Made by a program: the position numbers and the translations under genes. This document shows positions 1 through 7,685 of a stretch of DNA of 16,390 nt, one piece after another. The notes below the pieces were generated by a model that ran no database searches, was not told where the DNA came from, and saw nothing but the letters and a program-made list of their open reading frames with translations. The DNA is from Pseudomonadales bacterium (GTDB lineage Bacteria; Pseudomonadota; Gammaproteobacteria; Pseudomonadales; Azotimanducaceae), in the NCBI GenBank assembly GCA_029244465.1, contig JAQWQN010000168.1:1-16390 (forward strand). Direction: 5' to 3'. Positions within the stretch are counted from its first letter, which is position 1. Each line of letters begins with the position of its first letter.

Positions 1-186
1 GAGTGCGTGGCTATGAGACAAAAAGGTCGCACCCGCTGCATAGCGAACAATACTTGTCGCAACCGCGACTTCATCTCCAACCCGATCCAGCATCACGCGC
101 TCGACACCAGGCTGCGGCGAGGGCTGCCAAACAAATTCAGCCGCATCTTGATACACCGTTCGATCTAAATCTGCATTGATATCCAT
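1..186 (-). CDS. ChrR-like cupin domain protein (N-terminal part, cut by window edge)
   Basis: Only the first 62 codons are present; the gene runs off the left edge. The ATG at 186 is preceded by a perfect AGGAGG five bases upstream. The visible protein begins MDINADLDRTVYQDAAEFVW, followed by a PGVERVMLDRVGDEVAVATSIVRY stretch (split here: PGVERVMLDRVG then DEVAVATSIVRY) and ends in a His-Ser-His that would be the start of the cupin metal-binding motif. This pattern is typical of ChrR-like cupins, the fold that forms the zinc-binding C-terminal half of the ChrR anti-sigma factor; stand-alone versions are usually small cytoplasmic proteins of unproven function. It starts 8 bases after the stop of the flavin enzyme upstream, and its ribosome binding site overlaps that junction, so the two are almost surely co-transcribed. 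The family call rests on the N-terminus only. Confidence 0.75.
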   Translation of the reverse strand, partial: MDINADLDRTVYQDAAEFVWQPSPQPGVERVMLDRVGDEVAVATSIVRYAAGATFLSHSHAL

Positions 187-194
187 ATAGCCTC

Positions 195-1304
195 CTAAGT
201 CATCGGTCCAATTTCATAGTGGCCTGTCATCTGATGCCGACCGAGCAACGCAAAGTAGGCTTCACGCCCTTGCACGTGCTGTGTGATGACATGCATATCT
301 TGAAAACGTCGCTGCAGGTTTTGATTTTGGTAGATGCCAGTGGACCCAGAAATCTTGTAAGCCAGATCGACCACGTCAGCACACTCTTGAATCACGTGTG
401 TCCCAGCCATACGTAGCTCGCTGCGCTGCTCATGTGTCACTTCAGCTGTATCACGAATGACCGGAAACATGTTCTCCAACGTCCGATGCAAATAGGCATC
501 AGCACTGCGCCATCGTGCAGTCGCCTTGCCAACAAATCTCTGCACGTCTGGATCGTCTTGAACTTTAGTAGAGGACCAGCGCGGGACCTTGCCTTGTGCA
601 AGATCAATGACATCGTCGAGTGTCGCTCGCGCGACCCCTAGCGCCACACAGGCAAAACTAACGGCAAACAATAAGGTACTCGGCGTAATGGTGAGATCAC
701 ACAAATGCGTGGGGCTCGCGGCTAGATCTGTGACCAACGATGCATCGATGGATAAGTCAGAGATCGTGAATTCAAAACTGCCGGTACCACGCAAACCAGG
801 AACCTGCCAGTTGTCACTGAATGAAACATCGTCGGGTCGAAAATAGGCTATTCGATACCCCCCACCGGCATATTTTGCGGCACCCAGCATCCAAGTCGCA
901 TGCTGACAGCCACTGGAAAAACCCCAGTGACCGTTTAGCTTGAACTGATCGCCGTCTGGCTCAATCAGACAATTGAAAGGTGGGCCGTTGGCAATCGACG
1001 TCTCGGGTGAGGCCCAAATTTCTCGAATGCGCGCCTCTGGTAACCATAAAGAGGTGAGGCCGATCACCGCCGCTTGATTGACGCACCACGCAGTACTGGC
1101 ATCGGCTTTGGCGAGGGCCTGGACCATGTAGACATAGTCTTCAAACTCAGCTCCCAGACCGCCAAACTTGGTCGGCATGAGCGCTCGAAACGCACCCGCC
1201 TTTTTCAATTCGTGAACCAGCGAATCAGGCAGTCGCCGGGCTGACTCTATCTCGTCAGCAGCCGCCGCAACCTGATCTACCAAATCTGTAATTTTTTCGA
1301 GCAC
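195..1304 (-). CDS. Group D flavin monooxygenase-like / acyl-CoA dehydrogenase-fold protein
   Basis: A 369-residue protein of the acyl-CoA dehydrogenase fold, most like the HpaH/HsaA/DszC two-component flavin monooxygenases rather than true acyl-CoA dehydrogenases. Seen: an N-terminal helical domain with ADEIESARRLPDSLVHELK and FGGLG, the central strand motif GHWGFSSG at about 125-132, and a C-terminal helix bundle ending in a QHVQGREAYFALLGR segment. I do not see the catalytic glutamate context of acyl-CoA dehydrogenases. Members use reduced flavin and oxygen to hydroxylate aromatic or heterocyclic substrates and need a separate flavin reductase, which is not in this window. The frame is open to an ATG at 1388, but GTG at 1304 is preferred: GAGGAG lies 5 bases upstream, homologous sequence begins near here, and a promoter-like pair (1333-1361) lies inside the longer version. 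Substrate unknown. Confidence 0.85.
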   Translation of the reverse strand: MLEKITDLVDQVAAAADEIESARRLPDSLVHELKKAGAFRALMPTKFGGLGAEFEDYVYMVQALAKADASTAWCVNQAAVIGLTSLWLPEARIREIWASPETSIANGPPFNCLIEPDGDQFKLNGHWGFSSGCQHATWMLGAAKYAGGGYRIAYFRPDDVSFSDNWQVPGLRGTGSFEFTISDLSIDASLVTDLAASPTHLCDLTITPSTLLFAVSFACVALGVARATLDDVIDLAQGKVPRWSSTKVQDDPDVQRFVGKATARWRSADAYLHRTLENMFPVIRDTAEVTHEQRSELRMAGTHVIQECADVVDLAYKISGSTGIYQNQNLQRRFQDMHVITQHVQGREAYFALLGRHQMTGHYEIGPMT

Positions 1305-1332
1305 GCTCTCTCCTCTTGCCTGCCACTGAGCG

Positions 1333-1361
1333 ATTATTAGCGATCCATCGAGACTCGACAA
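1333..1361 (-). promoter_or_regulatory. Sigma70-like promoter for the flavin enzyme/cupin pair
   Basis: On the minus strand, TTGTCG (1356-1361, 4 of 6 to the -35 consensus) and AATAAT (1333-1338, 5 of 6 to the -10) are separated by 17 bases. Transcription would begin near 1326, giving a leader of about 20 bases with the GAGGAG ribosome binding site in front of the GTG at 1304. Position and spacing both fit; not tested. Confidence 0.5.
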
Positions 1362-1377
1362 CGGCTTGTTTAGCGGC

Positions 1378-1405
1378 GAGTATCTCATCCTTCTTATAGA
1401 TACTC
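1378..1405. promoter_or_regulatory. Inverted repeat, candidate operator in a divergent promoter region
   Basis: GAGTATCT (1378-1385) and AGATACTC (1398-1405) are perfect inverted copies with a 12-base spacer. The half-site centres are 20 bases apart, about two helical turns, which suits a dimeric regulator. It lies about 15 bases upstream of the proposed -35 of the leftward flavin gene and 18 bases upstream of the ATG of the rightward gene, so one protein could act on both. No regulator gene is in the window. Confidence 0.4.
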
Positions 1406-1422
1406 AGCACCTAGGAACCAAT

Positions 1423-1947
1423 ATGGGCTTCATCACATCCCTTCTCAAATTCATTATTGGCCTTATCGCGCTCGTATCGCTTACGGTTGGCATCACCTGG
1501 TTCGCCGCCAGCTTCGCCGATGGTCCCTGGGCTCTGATTCCCGGCGGGGCGTTCTCGACGGGCGAAGTCATCGATGCAGAGCCCGATTGGAACTTCGTCA
1601 AAGATCGCCAGGAAGTCGAATTTGAATTAGTCGCAACCGGGCGCAGCCGCACCACCTGGATCATGGTTGCCGATGGGCGCATTTTTATCCCCAGCGGTTA
1701 CATGAATTCGACGCTCGGTAAGCTCTGGAAACAGTGGCCTATTGCAGCAGAGGCCGACGGCCGAGCCATTCTTCGCATTGACGGCAAACTGTATCACCGC
1801 AATCTCGTTCGCATTCATGAGGATCCGGCTCTGCCAGACGTATTAAGCGAAACGAGGCGCAAATATCTCGATCAATCAGATATCCCTGAGCCACTCGCCG
1901 AAGTGCATTCTGGCAATCTCTGGGTATTCGAGATGGTCAGGCCATGA
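1423..1947 (+). CDS. Membrane-anchored small protein, possible split-barrel (PNPOx-like) domain
   Basis: A 174-residue protein I cannot assign to a named family. One hydrophobic segment at about 6-28 (FITSLLKFIIGLIALVSLTV onward) anchors it in the inner membrane, and the rest is probably periplasmic. The body is beta-rich: EVEFELVATGRSRTTWIMV, then VADGRIFIPSGY, then RAILRIDGKLYHRNLVRI. This order of strand, Gly-Arg turn and late 'R-A-x-L-R-I-D-G-K' strand resembles the flavin-binding split barrel of pyridoxamine-phosphate-oxidase-like proteins, but this is a fold guess. The ATG at 1423 is chosen because AGGA sits 6 bases upstream and the hydrophobic segment then follows directly; the open frame reaches back to 1366 without a supporting signal. 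Its TGA overlaps the ATG of the CoA-transferase by 4 bases (ATGA), so the two are translationally coupled. Confidence 0.75.
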   Translation: MGFITSLLKFIIGLIALVSLTVGITWFAASFADGPWALIPGGAFSTGEVIDAEPDWNFVKDRQEVEFELVATGRSRTTWIMVADGRIFIPSGYMNSTLGKLWKQWPIAAEADGRAILRIDGKLYHRNLVRIHEDPALPDVLSETRRKYLDQSDIPEPLAEVHSGNLWVFEMVRP

Positions 1948-3170
1948 GTACAGAAACAATCGCACAGGAACAAGCATCGGCACCGCGCCAGGCGCTGACC
2001 GGATTGCGAATAATTGATTTCACGCAGGTCCTCGCAGGACCTTTCGCGACCCAACAACTCGCACAATTGGGTGCAGATGTCATTAAAATAGAACAGCCTG
2101 GCGTTGGAGATATTACCCGCGGGTTGATGTCCGACTCATCTGACGGCATGGCGCCTTCTTTTCTCACTTGCAACCTCGGCAAACGCGCTATCACTCTCGA
2201 TTTAAAACACGCACAAGCCAAGGAAGTCATCCACAAACTGGTCGAAACCGCCGATGCAGTCGTCGAGAACTTTAAACCCGGGACGATCGAGCGGCTTGGG
2301 TTCGGCTACGAGGCGCTACGCCAAATCAAACCAGATTTGATCTACGCCTCCATCTCGGGCTACGGCCAATCTGGACCAAAGTCCACTCTGGCCGCCTTCG
2401 ACGGTGCAATCCAAGCCTCCTCCGGCATGATGAGCATCAGTGGCCACCCGGAATCGGGTCCCGTCCGTGCAGGGTTTTTCGCAGTCGATATGAGCACAGC
2501 GTTGAACGCCGCGTTTGCCATTACCGCCGCGCTTTTTCGCCGTCATCTCACTGGCGAAGGGCAACGCGTTGACGTCTCGATGATGGATAGCGCATTTATG
2601 ATGCAAGCGCCGCAACTCACTGGCTATTTCGCGACAGGCACGCTCCCTGATCTTACTGGCAACCGTTCTCCGACCAAGCAACCAACCGCCAATGTTTTCG
2701 AATCTTCAGATGGCTACGTACAAGTCATTGCGTTAAAAGAAGCGCAAATCCAATCACTCTTAGAAGCCATTGGTCACCCAGACTTTTACGCAGGTCGACA
2801 AGACCCGACTGTTCGCATCAGCCAGACACAGGCGTTCAATGACTTGCTTGAACCGATCTTCAAATCAGAAACCACAGCTCACTGGCTTGAGACACTCGCT
2901 GTCGCAGGAGTTCCTGCGTCAGCCATTCAGAATCTCGCAGAAGCTGCCGAAGACCAACAGAACACACACCGGCTAAGTATTGCTAGCATCCCCGACCCCT
3001 CTGGTTCGGGCGACACGCGGGCAATTAGTGCAAGTCACGTGGCGCACCCGGCACCACCCTCCGTCCAGCGCCCGCCACCTCGGCTAGGGCAACACACACA
3101 CGAGGTGCTAACGGAGCTTGGTTACGAGACAACGCAGATAAACTCGATGACGGCATCCGGGCTGATCTAA
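1944..3170 (+). CDS. CaiB/BaiF family (class III) CoA-transferase
   Basis: A 408-residue protein of the family III CoA-transferases (formyl-CoA transferase, CaiB, BaiF), which move CoA between carboxylic acids through an aspartyl-CoA intermediate. Length is normal. Seen: the N-terminal LRIIDFTQVLAGPFATQQLA, GADVIKIEQPGVGD, the NLGKRAITLDLK CoA-binding strand, ADAVVENFKPGTIERLG, and GEGQRVDVSMMDSAF. By position against Oxalobacter formyl-CoA transferase Asp169, the catalytic aspartate is Asp182 in FFAVDMSTA. The C-terminal arm ends with the usual LGQHTHEVLTELGY. The start is fixed by the ATGA overlap with the upstream gene. The substrate cannot be told from sequence; neighbours give no acyl-CoA dehydrogenase of the beta-oxidation type or hydratase that would name a pathway. 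The TAA stop interlocks with the stop of the convergent amidohydrolase gene. Confidence 0.92.
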   Translation: MSTETIAQEQASAPRQALTGLRIIDFTQVLAGPFATQQLAQLGADVIKIEQPGVGDITRGLMSDSSDGMAPSFLTCNLGKRAITLDLKHAQAKEVIHKLVETADAVVENFKPGTIERLGFGYEALRQIKPDLIYASISGYGQSGPKSTLAAFDGAIQASSGMMSISGHPESGPVRAGFFAVDMSTALNAAFAITAALFRRHLTGEGQRVDVSMMDSAFMMQAPQLTGYFATGTLPDLTGNRSPTKQPTANVFESSDGYVQVIALKEAQIQSLLEAIGHPDFYAGRQDPTVRISQTQAFNDLLEPIFKSETTAHWLETLAVAGVPASAIQNLAEAAEDQQNTHRLSIASIPDPSGSGDTRAISASHVAHPAPPSVQRPPPRLGQHTHEVLTELGYETTQINSMTASGLI

Positions 3171-6145
3171 TCCACTAACAGGGTTTCAAGCGCATACCGA
3201 TAGCCATGCTTGATGGTCATTACGACGTTGTCCATGTCGCGAATCTCATTGAGCGGATCACCATCGACGATCACAAGGTCGGCCAATTTGCCCACCGCGA
3301 TACTACCAAGTTCAGCCGCCACGCCGGCGGCTTGCGCGCTCTTCATGGTCGCTTGGTGCAGTATCTGCGCCGGGCTTAACCCCGCTCGCGCATAGAGCCT
3401 GAGCTCAGCGTGCAAACCAGCCCCATAGGGTACGAAGGGAGAATCGGTACCAGTCACGAGCAGCGCATCCCGCTCGGTCAATGCGCGCAGAATTTTCCCA
3501 TTTGCTTGCGCGGTCGCCGCCGCGCCATTACCGAAACGAGTCACCATGATTTCATAGCCACGTTTCGCCCGCTCGCCGTAAAAATGATCGAACTGCGGTG
3601 TGGCAAACCAATCTGGTTCCTCCTTCACGATCACGGCAAAACCGGGCAATACTGCGGTCGCCGTCATGCCCATGCCACCGACGGACAGCAGTTCAACGAC
3701 ATCCTGATAGCTGTAGCCCAGTCGAGAGACTTTTGGCTGATAGCCTCGCCGACTTGTGCCACCGATGTGTTCGACGTGGTCCATCCCATGTGCCACCGCT
3801 GGATAAAGCTCATGCGAGGAAACAGGCATACCGTGCGCGTGCGCGAAATCGACGACTGTTTTCTGTAGGTGATCAGGCAGGCGAACATAGGTCTTAATGA
3901 AATCAAGATCTAACTTGGCCGCGCGGTCCAATGCCATGGCCAAGTGCTGGTCGGAAACGATCCCTTCGGCCATCGAGTAATAGACCCGATTACCATCTGT
4001 TAGGTAGCCAGTGACATGCGTCCGTGGGCCAATCCGTCTGCCACTATCCCATGCTTCTTGACGCTCCTTAGCCACATATGGATTTGAACCTGGATCGCGG
4101 ACAGTCGTTACGCCATACGATAGCCACACGCGACCCTGCCGTTCTGAGGTATCCCCCATATGCGCATGCATCTCAAAGAGTCCTGGCGTCACCGCGTACT
4201 GCGAAGCATCCACGTCAGCCTTGATATTCGGATCCGACGGCGCGACCGCTACAATTGTGGCCCCCTCAACATGGATATCTTGATTTTCAAGATAGGTATC
4301 ACCCTCCCCGGTATAGACTCGCCCGGCGCGAATGACATAGCGCTCGGCAGGAGTCGCAAGTTGATAGCTCAACGTCGGCGTTACATCCTGAGTGACACCA
4401 TCTACTTCGCTGTACAACTTCAATCTATCGCCGGCAAGGTAGACCAGATGCCTACCATCCGGACTCCAAGAGGGCATATCGGTCAGTTCTGTTGTGACCT
4501 GAACTGCCTTTTCCACGGGCGTAAAACCATCAGTTAAGCCCAACTTGTAGAGAACCCCGCCCTCTATATAGGTCATTTCTTCTGGCGTCTTGAGTACCGC
4601 CGAAACGATCGAACGATGTTCAACTGGATGGATTGCAGCCACTTCAGCCTCTGCGCCGGCAGAGACTTTGGCGACAATCAGTTCATACATGCCTTCCCGA
4701 TAGCGGCTCGAGTACGTATTCAATCGTGTTACGGCAATGTGCTCACCACTTGCATCCCACGACAGGGGTTGCTGGGGCATCGGGCTTAAGACAGAGGATT
4801 TTTCACCCGTGACCGCGTCGACCACAATAATTTGGCCACCGAGTGGATTGCCCGGCACATCCACAAACAAGGCAATCCGAGTGCCGTCAGGCGACCAACT
4901 TGGATTTGCGATACTGAGCGCGCCGACATCAATCGATCGAGTTTCGCTCGTCGACAGATCCAGGATCTGCAAGCTCAGGCCTGATGCACCTTCACCCACG
5001 TAAGCCAACTCTTGGCCGTTCGGCTTGAGCGCCAGGCCGCCTTCTGCATACTTGCTGTCCGTTAGTTGCGTTAGATTATTAACGCCAACCTCGAGCGCCC
5101 ATATATCACCCAGCGCGGTAAAATAGACTTCGGCACCCGAATTGCTCACAACCGGGTGCGCGATTCCCAAAGCCTGGCGCGGCTGCTCAGCATCGTAGTC
5201 GCGCACCTTCCGCTGGTATTCGTGACGCGCTAACTGAAGCTCAACAGTAAATGGATTCTCCGTGGTTGACCCGTCTGCCAAGTTCAACGACCGTATTAAG
5301 CCGTCAGAGGTGTACAACAGGACGTCTTCACCTTGCCAGCTGGCCCGGAAAGGAAAGACATCCTCACCGGTCCTGGTCAGTGATTCATCTGCACCAGAAG
5401 TAACATCGACCAAGCGCATTTCCGCACCGGCGGCATTCACCACCTGATAGCTAATCCGAGTGCTGTCAGGCGACCATTGCACGCCCGAAATCGTCCCCAG
5501 TTGGGAGGTCAGTTCTCGTGCCGGGTCATTGCCTATCATCACTCGACTGATCCCTGCCCTCGCACTGACATAGGCGAGTTCGCCAGACGCCGAGACAGAA
5601 GGAGAATAGGCATTGCCTTCTGTATTCGTGATTTGTCGAAGCTCGCCTTCTTGCACCGCCCAAATATCATAGGTATCGGTTCGATCTGAACTGAAGACAA
5701 CACCGCCAGCGCCGTACTGTGGCTCACGATCGTCATAACTATCTTTTGTGAGCTGAGTTGTTAATCCAGACTTGAGATCATGCTCCCAGATATCCCAGTT
5801 GCCACTCCGATAGCCATGAAAAACAACCGTCGAACCATCCGGAGATAACTGCGGCTCTCGCGCATCAAAGTAGGCATCCGTTAGCGCGACACCTTGACCC
5901 GACTCATCCAGTCTAAATAATCGTCCTTGTAAGCTGATGATCCGCTGCTCACCAACAACGGTTGCCGCCATGTTAGTACCTTCAGTCACCACCGCTGTCC
6001 GCACAACAACTGACACAGGGGTTGTTGGCTCTGACGATACGTCCTGCGGGCTGGGTGCGGTCGTCTCAACGGGCGCACTACAGGCAGTCAGTAACACGAG
6101 ACAAAAGGCCGTCACCGGGGTCAGAACTTGCAATTGCGCTAACAT
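3167..6145 (-). CDS. Lipoprotein with TolB-like beta-propeller fused to metal-dependent amidohydrolase
   Basis: A 992-residue exported lipoprotein. The ATG at 6145 lies 1 base after the stop of the upstream gene with GGGAGG 5-6 bases ahead, and puts a clean lipoprotein signal at the N-terminus with lipobox Leu-Thr-Ala-Cys22; the open frame continues to 6232 but that part overlaps the neighbour and adds a charged tail before the signal. Residues of about 60-590 hold repeated TolB/PD40 blades with SPDG or SPDS turns (near 101, 225, 418 and 561). An amidohydrolase domain follows from about 603: HAH at 660-662, Lys751 (candidate carboxylated lysine, in DFIKTYVRL), His778 (SSHELY), His793 (VEHIGG) and Asp901 (TGTDSP), and the closing GKLADLVIVDGDPL. 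All expected metal ligands are present, so it should be active in the periplasm or at the outer membrane. Related fusions are annotated as amidohydrolase or prolidase-like; substrate unknown. Confidence 0.92.
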   Translation of the reverse strand: MLAQLQVLTPVTAFCLVLLTACSAPVETTAPSPQDVSSEPTTPVSVVVRTAVVTEGTNMAATVVGEQRIISLQGRLFRLDESGQGVALTDAYFDAREPQLSPDGSTVVFHGYRSGNWDIWEHDLKSGLTTQLTKDSYDDREPQYGAGGVVFSSDRTDTYDIWAVQEGELRQITNTEGNAYSPSVSASGELAYVSARAGISRVMIGNDPARELTSQLGTISGVQWSPDSTRISYQVVNAAGAEMRLVDVTSGADESLTRTGEDVFPFRASWQGEDVLLYTSDGLIRSLNLADGSTTENPFTVELQLARHEYQRKVRDYDAEQPRQALGIAHPVVSNSGAEVYFTALGDIWALEVGVNNLTQLTDSKYAEGGLALKPNGQELAYVGEGASGLSLQILDLSTSETRSIDVGALSIANPSWSPDGTRIALFVDVPGNPLGGQIIVVDAVTGEKSSVLSPMPQQPLSWDASGEHIAVTRLNTYSSRYREGMYELIVAKVSAGAEAEVAAIHPVEHRSIVSAVLKTPEEMTYIEGGVLYKLGLTDGFTPVEKAVQVTTELTDMPSWSPDGRHLVYLAGDRLKLYSEVDGVTQDVTPTLSYQLATPAERYVIRAGRVYTGEGDTYLENQDIHVEGATIVAVAPSDPNIKADVDASQYAVTPGLFEMHAHMGDTSERQGRVWLSYGVTTVRDPGSNPYVAKERQEAWDSGRRIGPRTHVTGYLTDGNRVYYSMAEGIVSDQHLAMALDRAAKLDLDFIKTYVRLPDHLQKTVVDFAHAHGMPVSSHELYPAVAHGMDHVEHIGGTSRRGYQPKVSRLGYSYQDVVELLSVGGMGMTATAVLPGFAVIVKEEPDWFATPQFDHFYGERAKRGYEIMVTRFGNGAAATAQANGKILRALTERDALLVTGTDSPFVPYGAGLHAELRLYARAGLSPAQILHQATMKSAQAAGVAAELGSIAVGKLADLVIVDGDPLNEIRDMDNVVMTIKHGYRYALETLLVD

Positions 6146-6146
6146 C

Positions 6147-7379
6147 CTAGCCTCCCGTTTGCTCGCTGAGGTCTGGGGCATGGTGTGACGGCATCGCTGT
6201 TTGTCCCTGCGCTTGTTCTTGCATCGCTGCAACCGCTTTCTCGTTCTCCATAATCTTGGCCATCACAGCGGCCCCAGCGCGGTCAAAAGACTCTCTATTC
6301 TCAATTACATGGCGTTGCGATTCTCGATAACCATCGAGCATGCCGTTAACTTCTGGAATTACATATCGAGCAACAAGATCCCAGCTGCGTAACGTGTCTT
6401 CGCGGTTCGCCCAGTCGTGGGCAAAGCCAATGACGGTACCAAAGCCACCCGTCAAATCACGCATTTCTCGGATCGCTTTGATCAGATCATCGGGGGTACC
6501 CACAATGGCACCACCACCTTCGACCGCCACCTCTTCAACCGCGGCATCCGGTGAACTATAAACCTCCGCACCCGGGCGCATCAGCGTGCCGACGGTATAC
6601 TCATTATGCCAACGAAAGAGTCCGTGTTTGGCTTGCTTCTGAGCGTCTTCTTTAGTCTCGGCAATGTGCCAGGACATCACGACACGCCAATCATCCCTGT
6701 GCACCTGATTGCTGTTCTTTGCCGCTGAATCTTCGGCAAAGGCCCACTGATTAGGCAGCGCTTGCAAACCAGCAGTGGACATCGAACCGATCGATAGAAC
6801 ACCGGTACCGTGTTTACCTGCCAGGGTCATCCCAGAAGGACTGACCATTGAAGCGACGGCAAATGGCATGTCATCTTGCAGTGGCAATAACTGCAGGCGG
6901 GCATCGTTGAGCGTGAACCATTCGGATTCGTAGGAAAACCGCTCTTCGCCGTTCAACAAGCGACGAATAACCCCAATCGCTTCATCTTGACGATCGCGAA
7001 GAATCATTGGATCGAGGCCGAGCGTATGCGCATCGGATGGCAACGCACCGGGGCCTGATCCAAATATCACTCGACCCCGGGTCATATGGTCCAACTGTAC
7101 GAGTCGCTGTGCCGTATTGAACGGATGGTGATACGGCAGCGAGATAACACCCGTACCGAGCTTGATTGTGTGGGTCCGCTCACCGGCCGCGGCCAGGAAA
7201 AGCTCTGGACTAGCTATAATTTCCCAACCGGTAGAGTGGTGCTCACCGCACCAAAATTCATCGTAACCCAACCGGTCCAAGTGCTCCGCAAGTTCTAAAT
7301 CTCGCTGTAACTGCAGGGTTGGATTTTCCCCGATCGGGTGGTGCGGCGCGATAAATCCACCAAACTTTAAACGTCCCAT
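6147..7379 (-). CDS. Luciferase-like (LLM class) flavin monooxygenase, limonene-monooxygenase-like
   Basis: A 410-residue member of the bacterial luciferase TIM-barrel family, in the subgroup that includes limonene 1,2-monooxygenase of Rhodococcus and alkanal monooxygenases. Seen: RLKFGGFIAPHHPIGENP at the N-terminus, LAEHLDRLGYDEFWCGEHHS, the phosphate/flavin region KLGTGVISLPYHHPF, LDHMTRGRVIFGSGPGALPSD, and the late GTPDDLIKAIREM. Members use reduced FMN and oxygen, or in some branches F420. The ATG at 7379 is chosen over the GTG six bases upstream because GGAG lies 8 bases before it, but only 2 before the GTG. It is the first gene of a two-gene unit; the lipoprotein amidohydrolase begins 1 base after its stop. 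A product cytoplasmic oxidation coupled to a surface amidohydrolase is unusual, so the pair may share regulation rather than a direct step. Confidence 0.9.
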   Translation of the reverse strand: MGRLKFGGFIAPHHPIGENPTLQLQRDLELAEHLDRLGYDEFWCGEHHSTGWEIIASPELFLAAAGERTHTIKLGTGVISLPYHHPFNTAQRLVQLDHMTRGRVIFGSGPGALPSDAHTLGLDPMILRDRQDEAIGVIRRLLNGEERFSYESEWFTLNDARLQLLPLQDDMPFAVASMVSPSGMTLAGKHGTGVLSIGSMSTAGLQALPNQWAFAEDSAAKNSNQVHRDDWRVVMSWHIAETKEDAQKQAKHGLFRWHNEYTVGTLMRPGAEVYSSPDAAVEEVAVEGGGAIVGTPDDLIKAIREMRDLTGGFGTVIGFAHDWANREDTLRSWDLVARYVIPEVNGMLDGYRESQRHVIENRESFDRAGAAVMAKIMENEKAVAAMQEQAQGQTAMPSHHAPDLSEQTGG

Positions 7380-7481
7380 ACCCACATCTCCAATTTGTTA
7401 TGCCTGAATTTAAACACATCACCGATTGGTTACCATCATTGCCAAACCTGATTACCGGCAAATCGACGAACGTAGCGTGTT

Positions 7482-7493
7482 GCTTGCGCAAGC
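7482..7493. promoter_or_regulatory. 12-bp perfect palindrome, possible regulator site
   Basis: GCTTGCGCAAGC is a perfect palindrome about 105 bases upstream of the leftward luciferase-like gene and about 95 bases upstream of the proposed trxB -35. Palindromes of this length can arise by chance in a window of this size, so function is only possible. Confidence 0.2.
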
Positions 7494-7585
7494 CGACGTC
7501 TCACAACGAGTCGAGCGTGGCTTCGCTACGATCCACATAGAGCACCCCAAGACGTACTTTCTGCACAGATATGATGGTGCGTTGG

Positions 7586-7613
7586 TTGCCTCAGTTGCGG
7601 ATGTGGCTAAAAT
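7586..7613 (+). promoter_or_regulatory. Candidate sigma70 promoter for trxB
   Basis: TTGCCT (7586-7591, 4 of 6) and TAAAAT (7608-7613, 5 of 6) are 16 bases apart. Transcription would start near 7620, leaving a leader of about 65 bases before the ATG at 7686. No other better pair was seen in the gap. Confidence 0.4.
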
Positions 7614-7685
7614 GTCAGCTCAGAGTTCGCGCACTGAAACTCGGTAGCCTTTCACCGTGTTGTCATTCAAGAGGTACTACACCCT

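Larger units (their letters stand above)
7380..7685. other. Divergent intergenic region, no convincing gene
   Basis: This 306-base gap separates two divergent genes. It holds the candidate trxB promoter (7586-7613), a 12-bp palindrome (7482-7493) and a frame from TTG at 7426 to a stop at 7647 (73 codons). That frame has rather gene-like codons in its first half but no ribosome binding site, a rare start codon and no recognisable protein, so I do not call it a gene. It could be a decayed gene remnant. I saw no clear promoter for the leftward gene; TTTAAAT near 7409-7415 is only an AT-rich patch. Confidence 0.5.

Noticed and set aside
3410..3868. Plus-strand open frames of 99-152 codons inside the amidohydrolase gene
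   Set aside because: They are shadows of the amidohydrolase coding strand and lack family motifs.
6146..6232. N-terminal extension of the amidohydrolase to 6232
   Set aside because: It overlaps the upstream gene and puts charged residues before a clean lipoprotein signal; the ATG at 6145 has a strong ribosome binding site.
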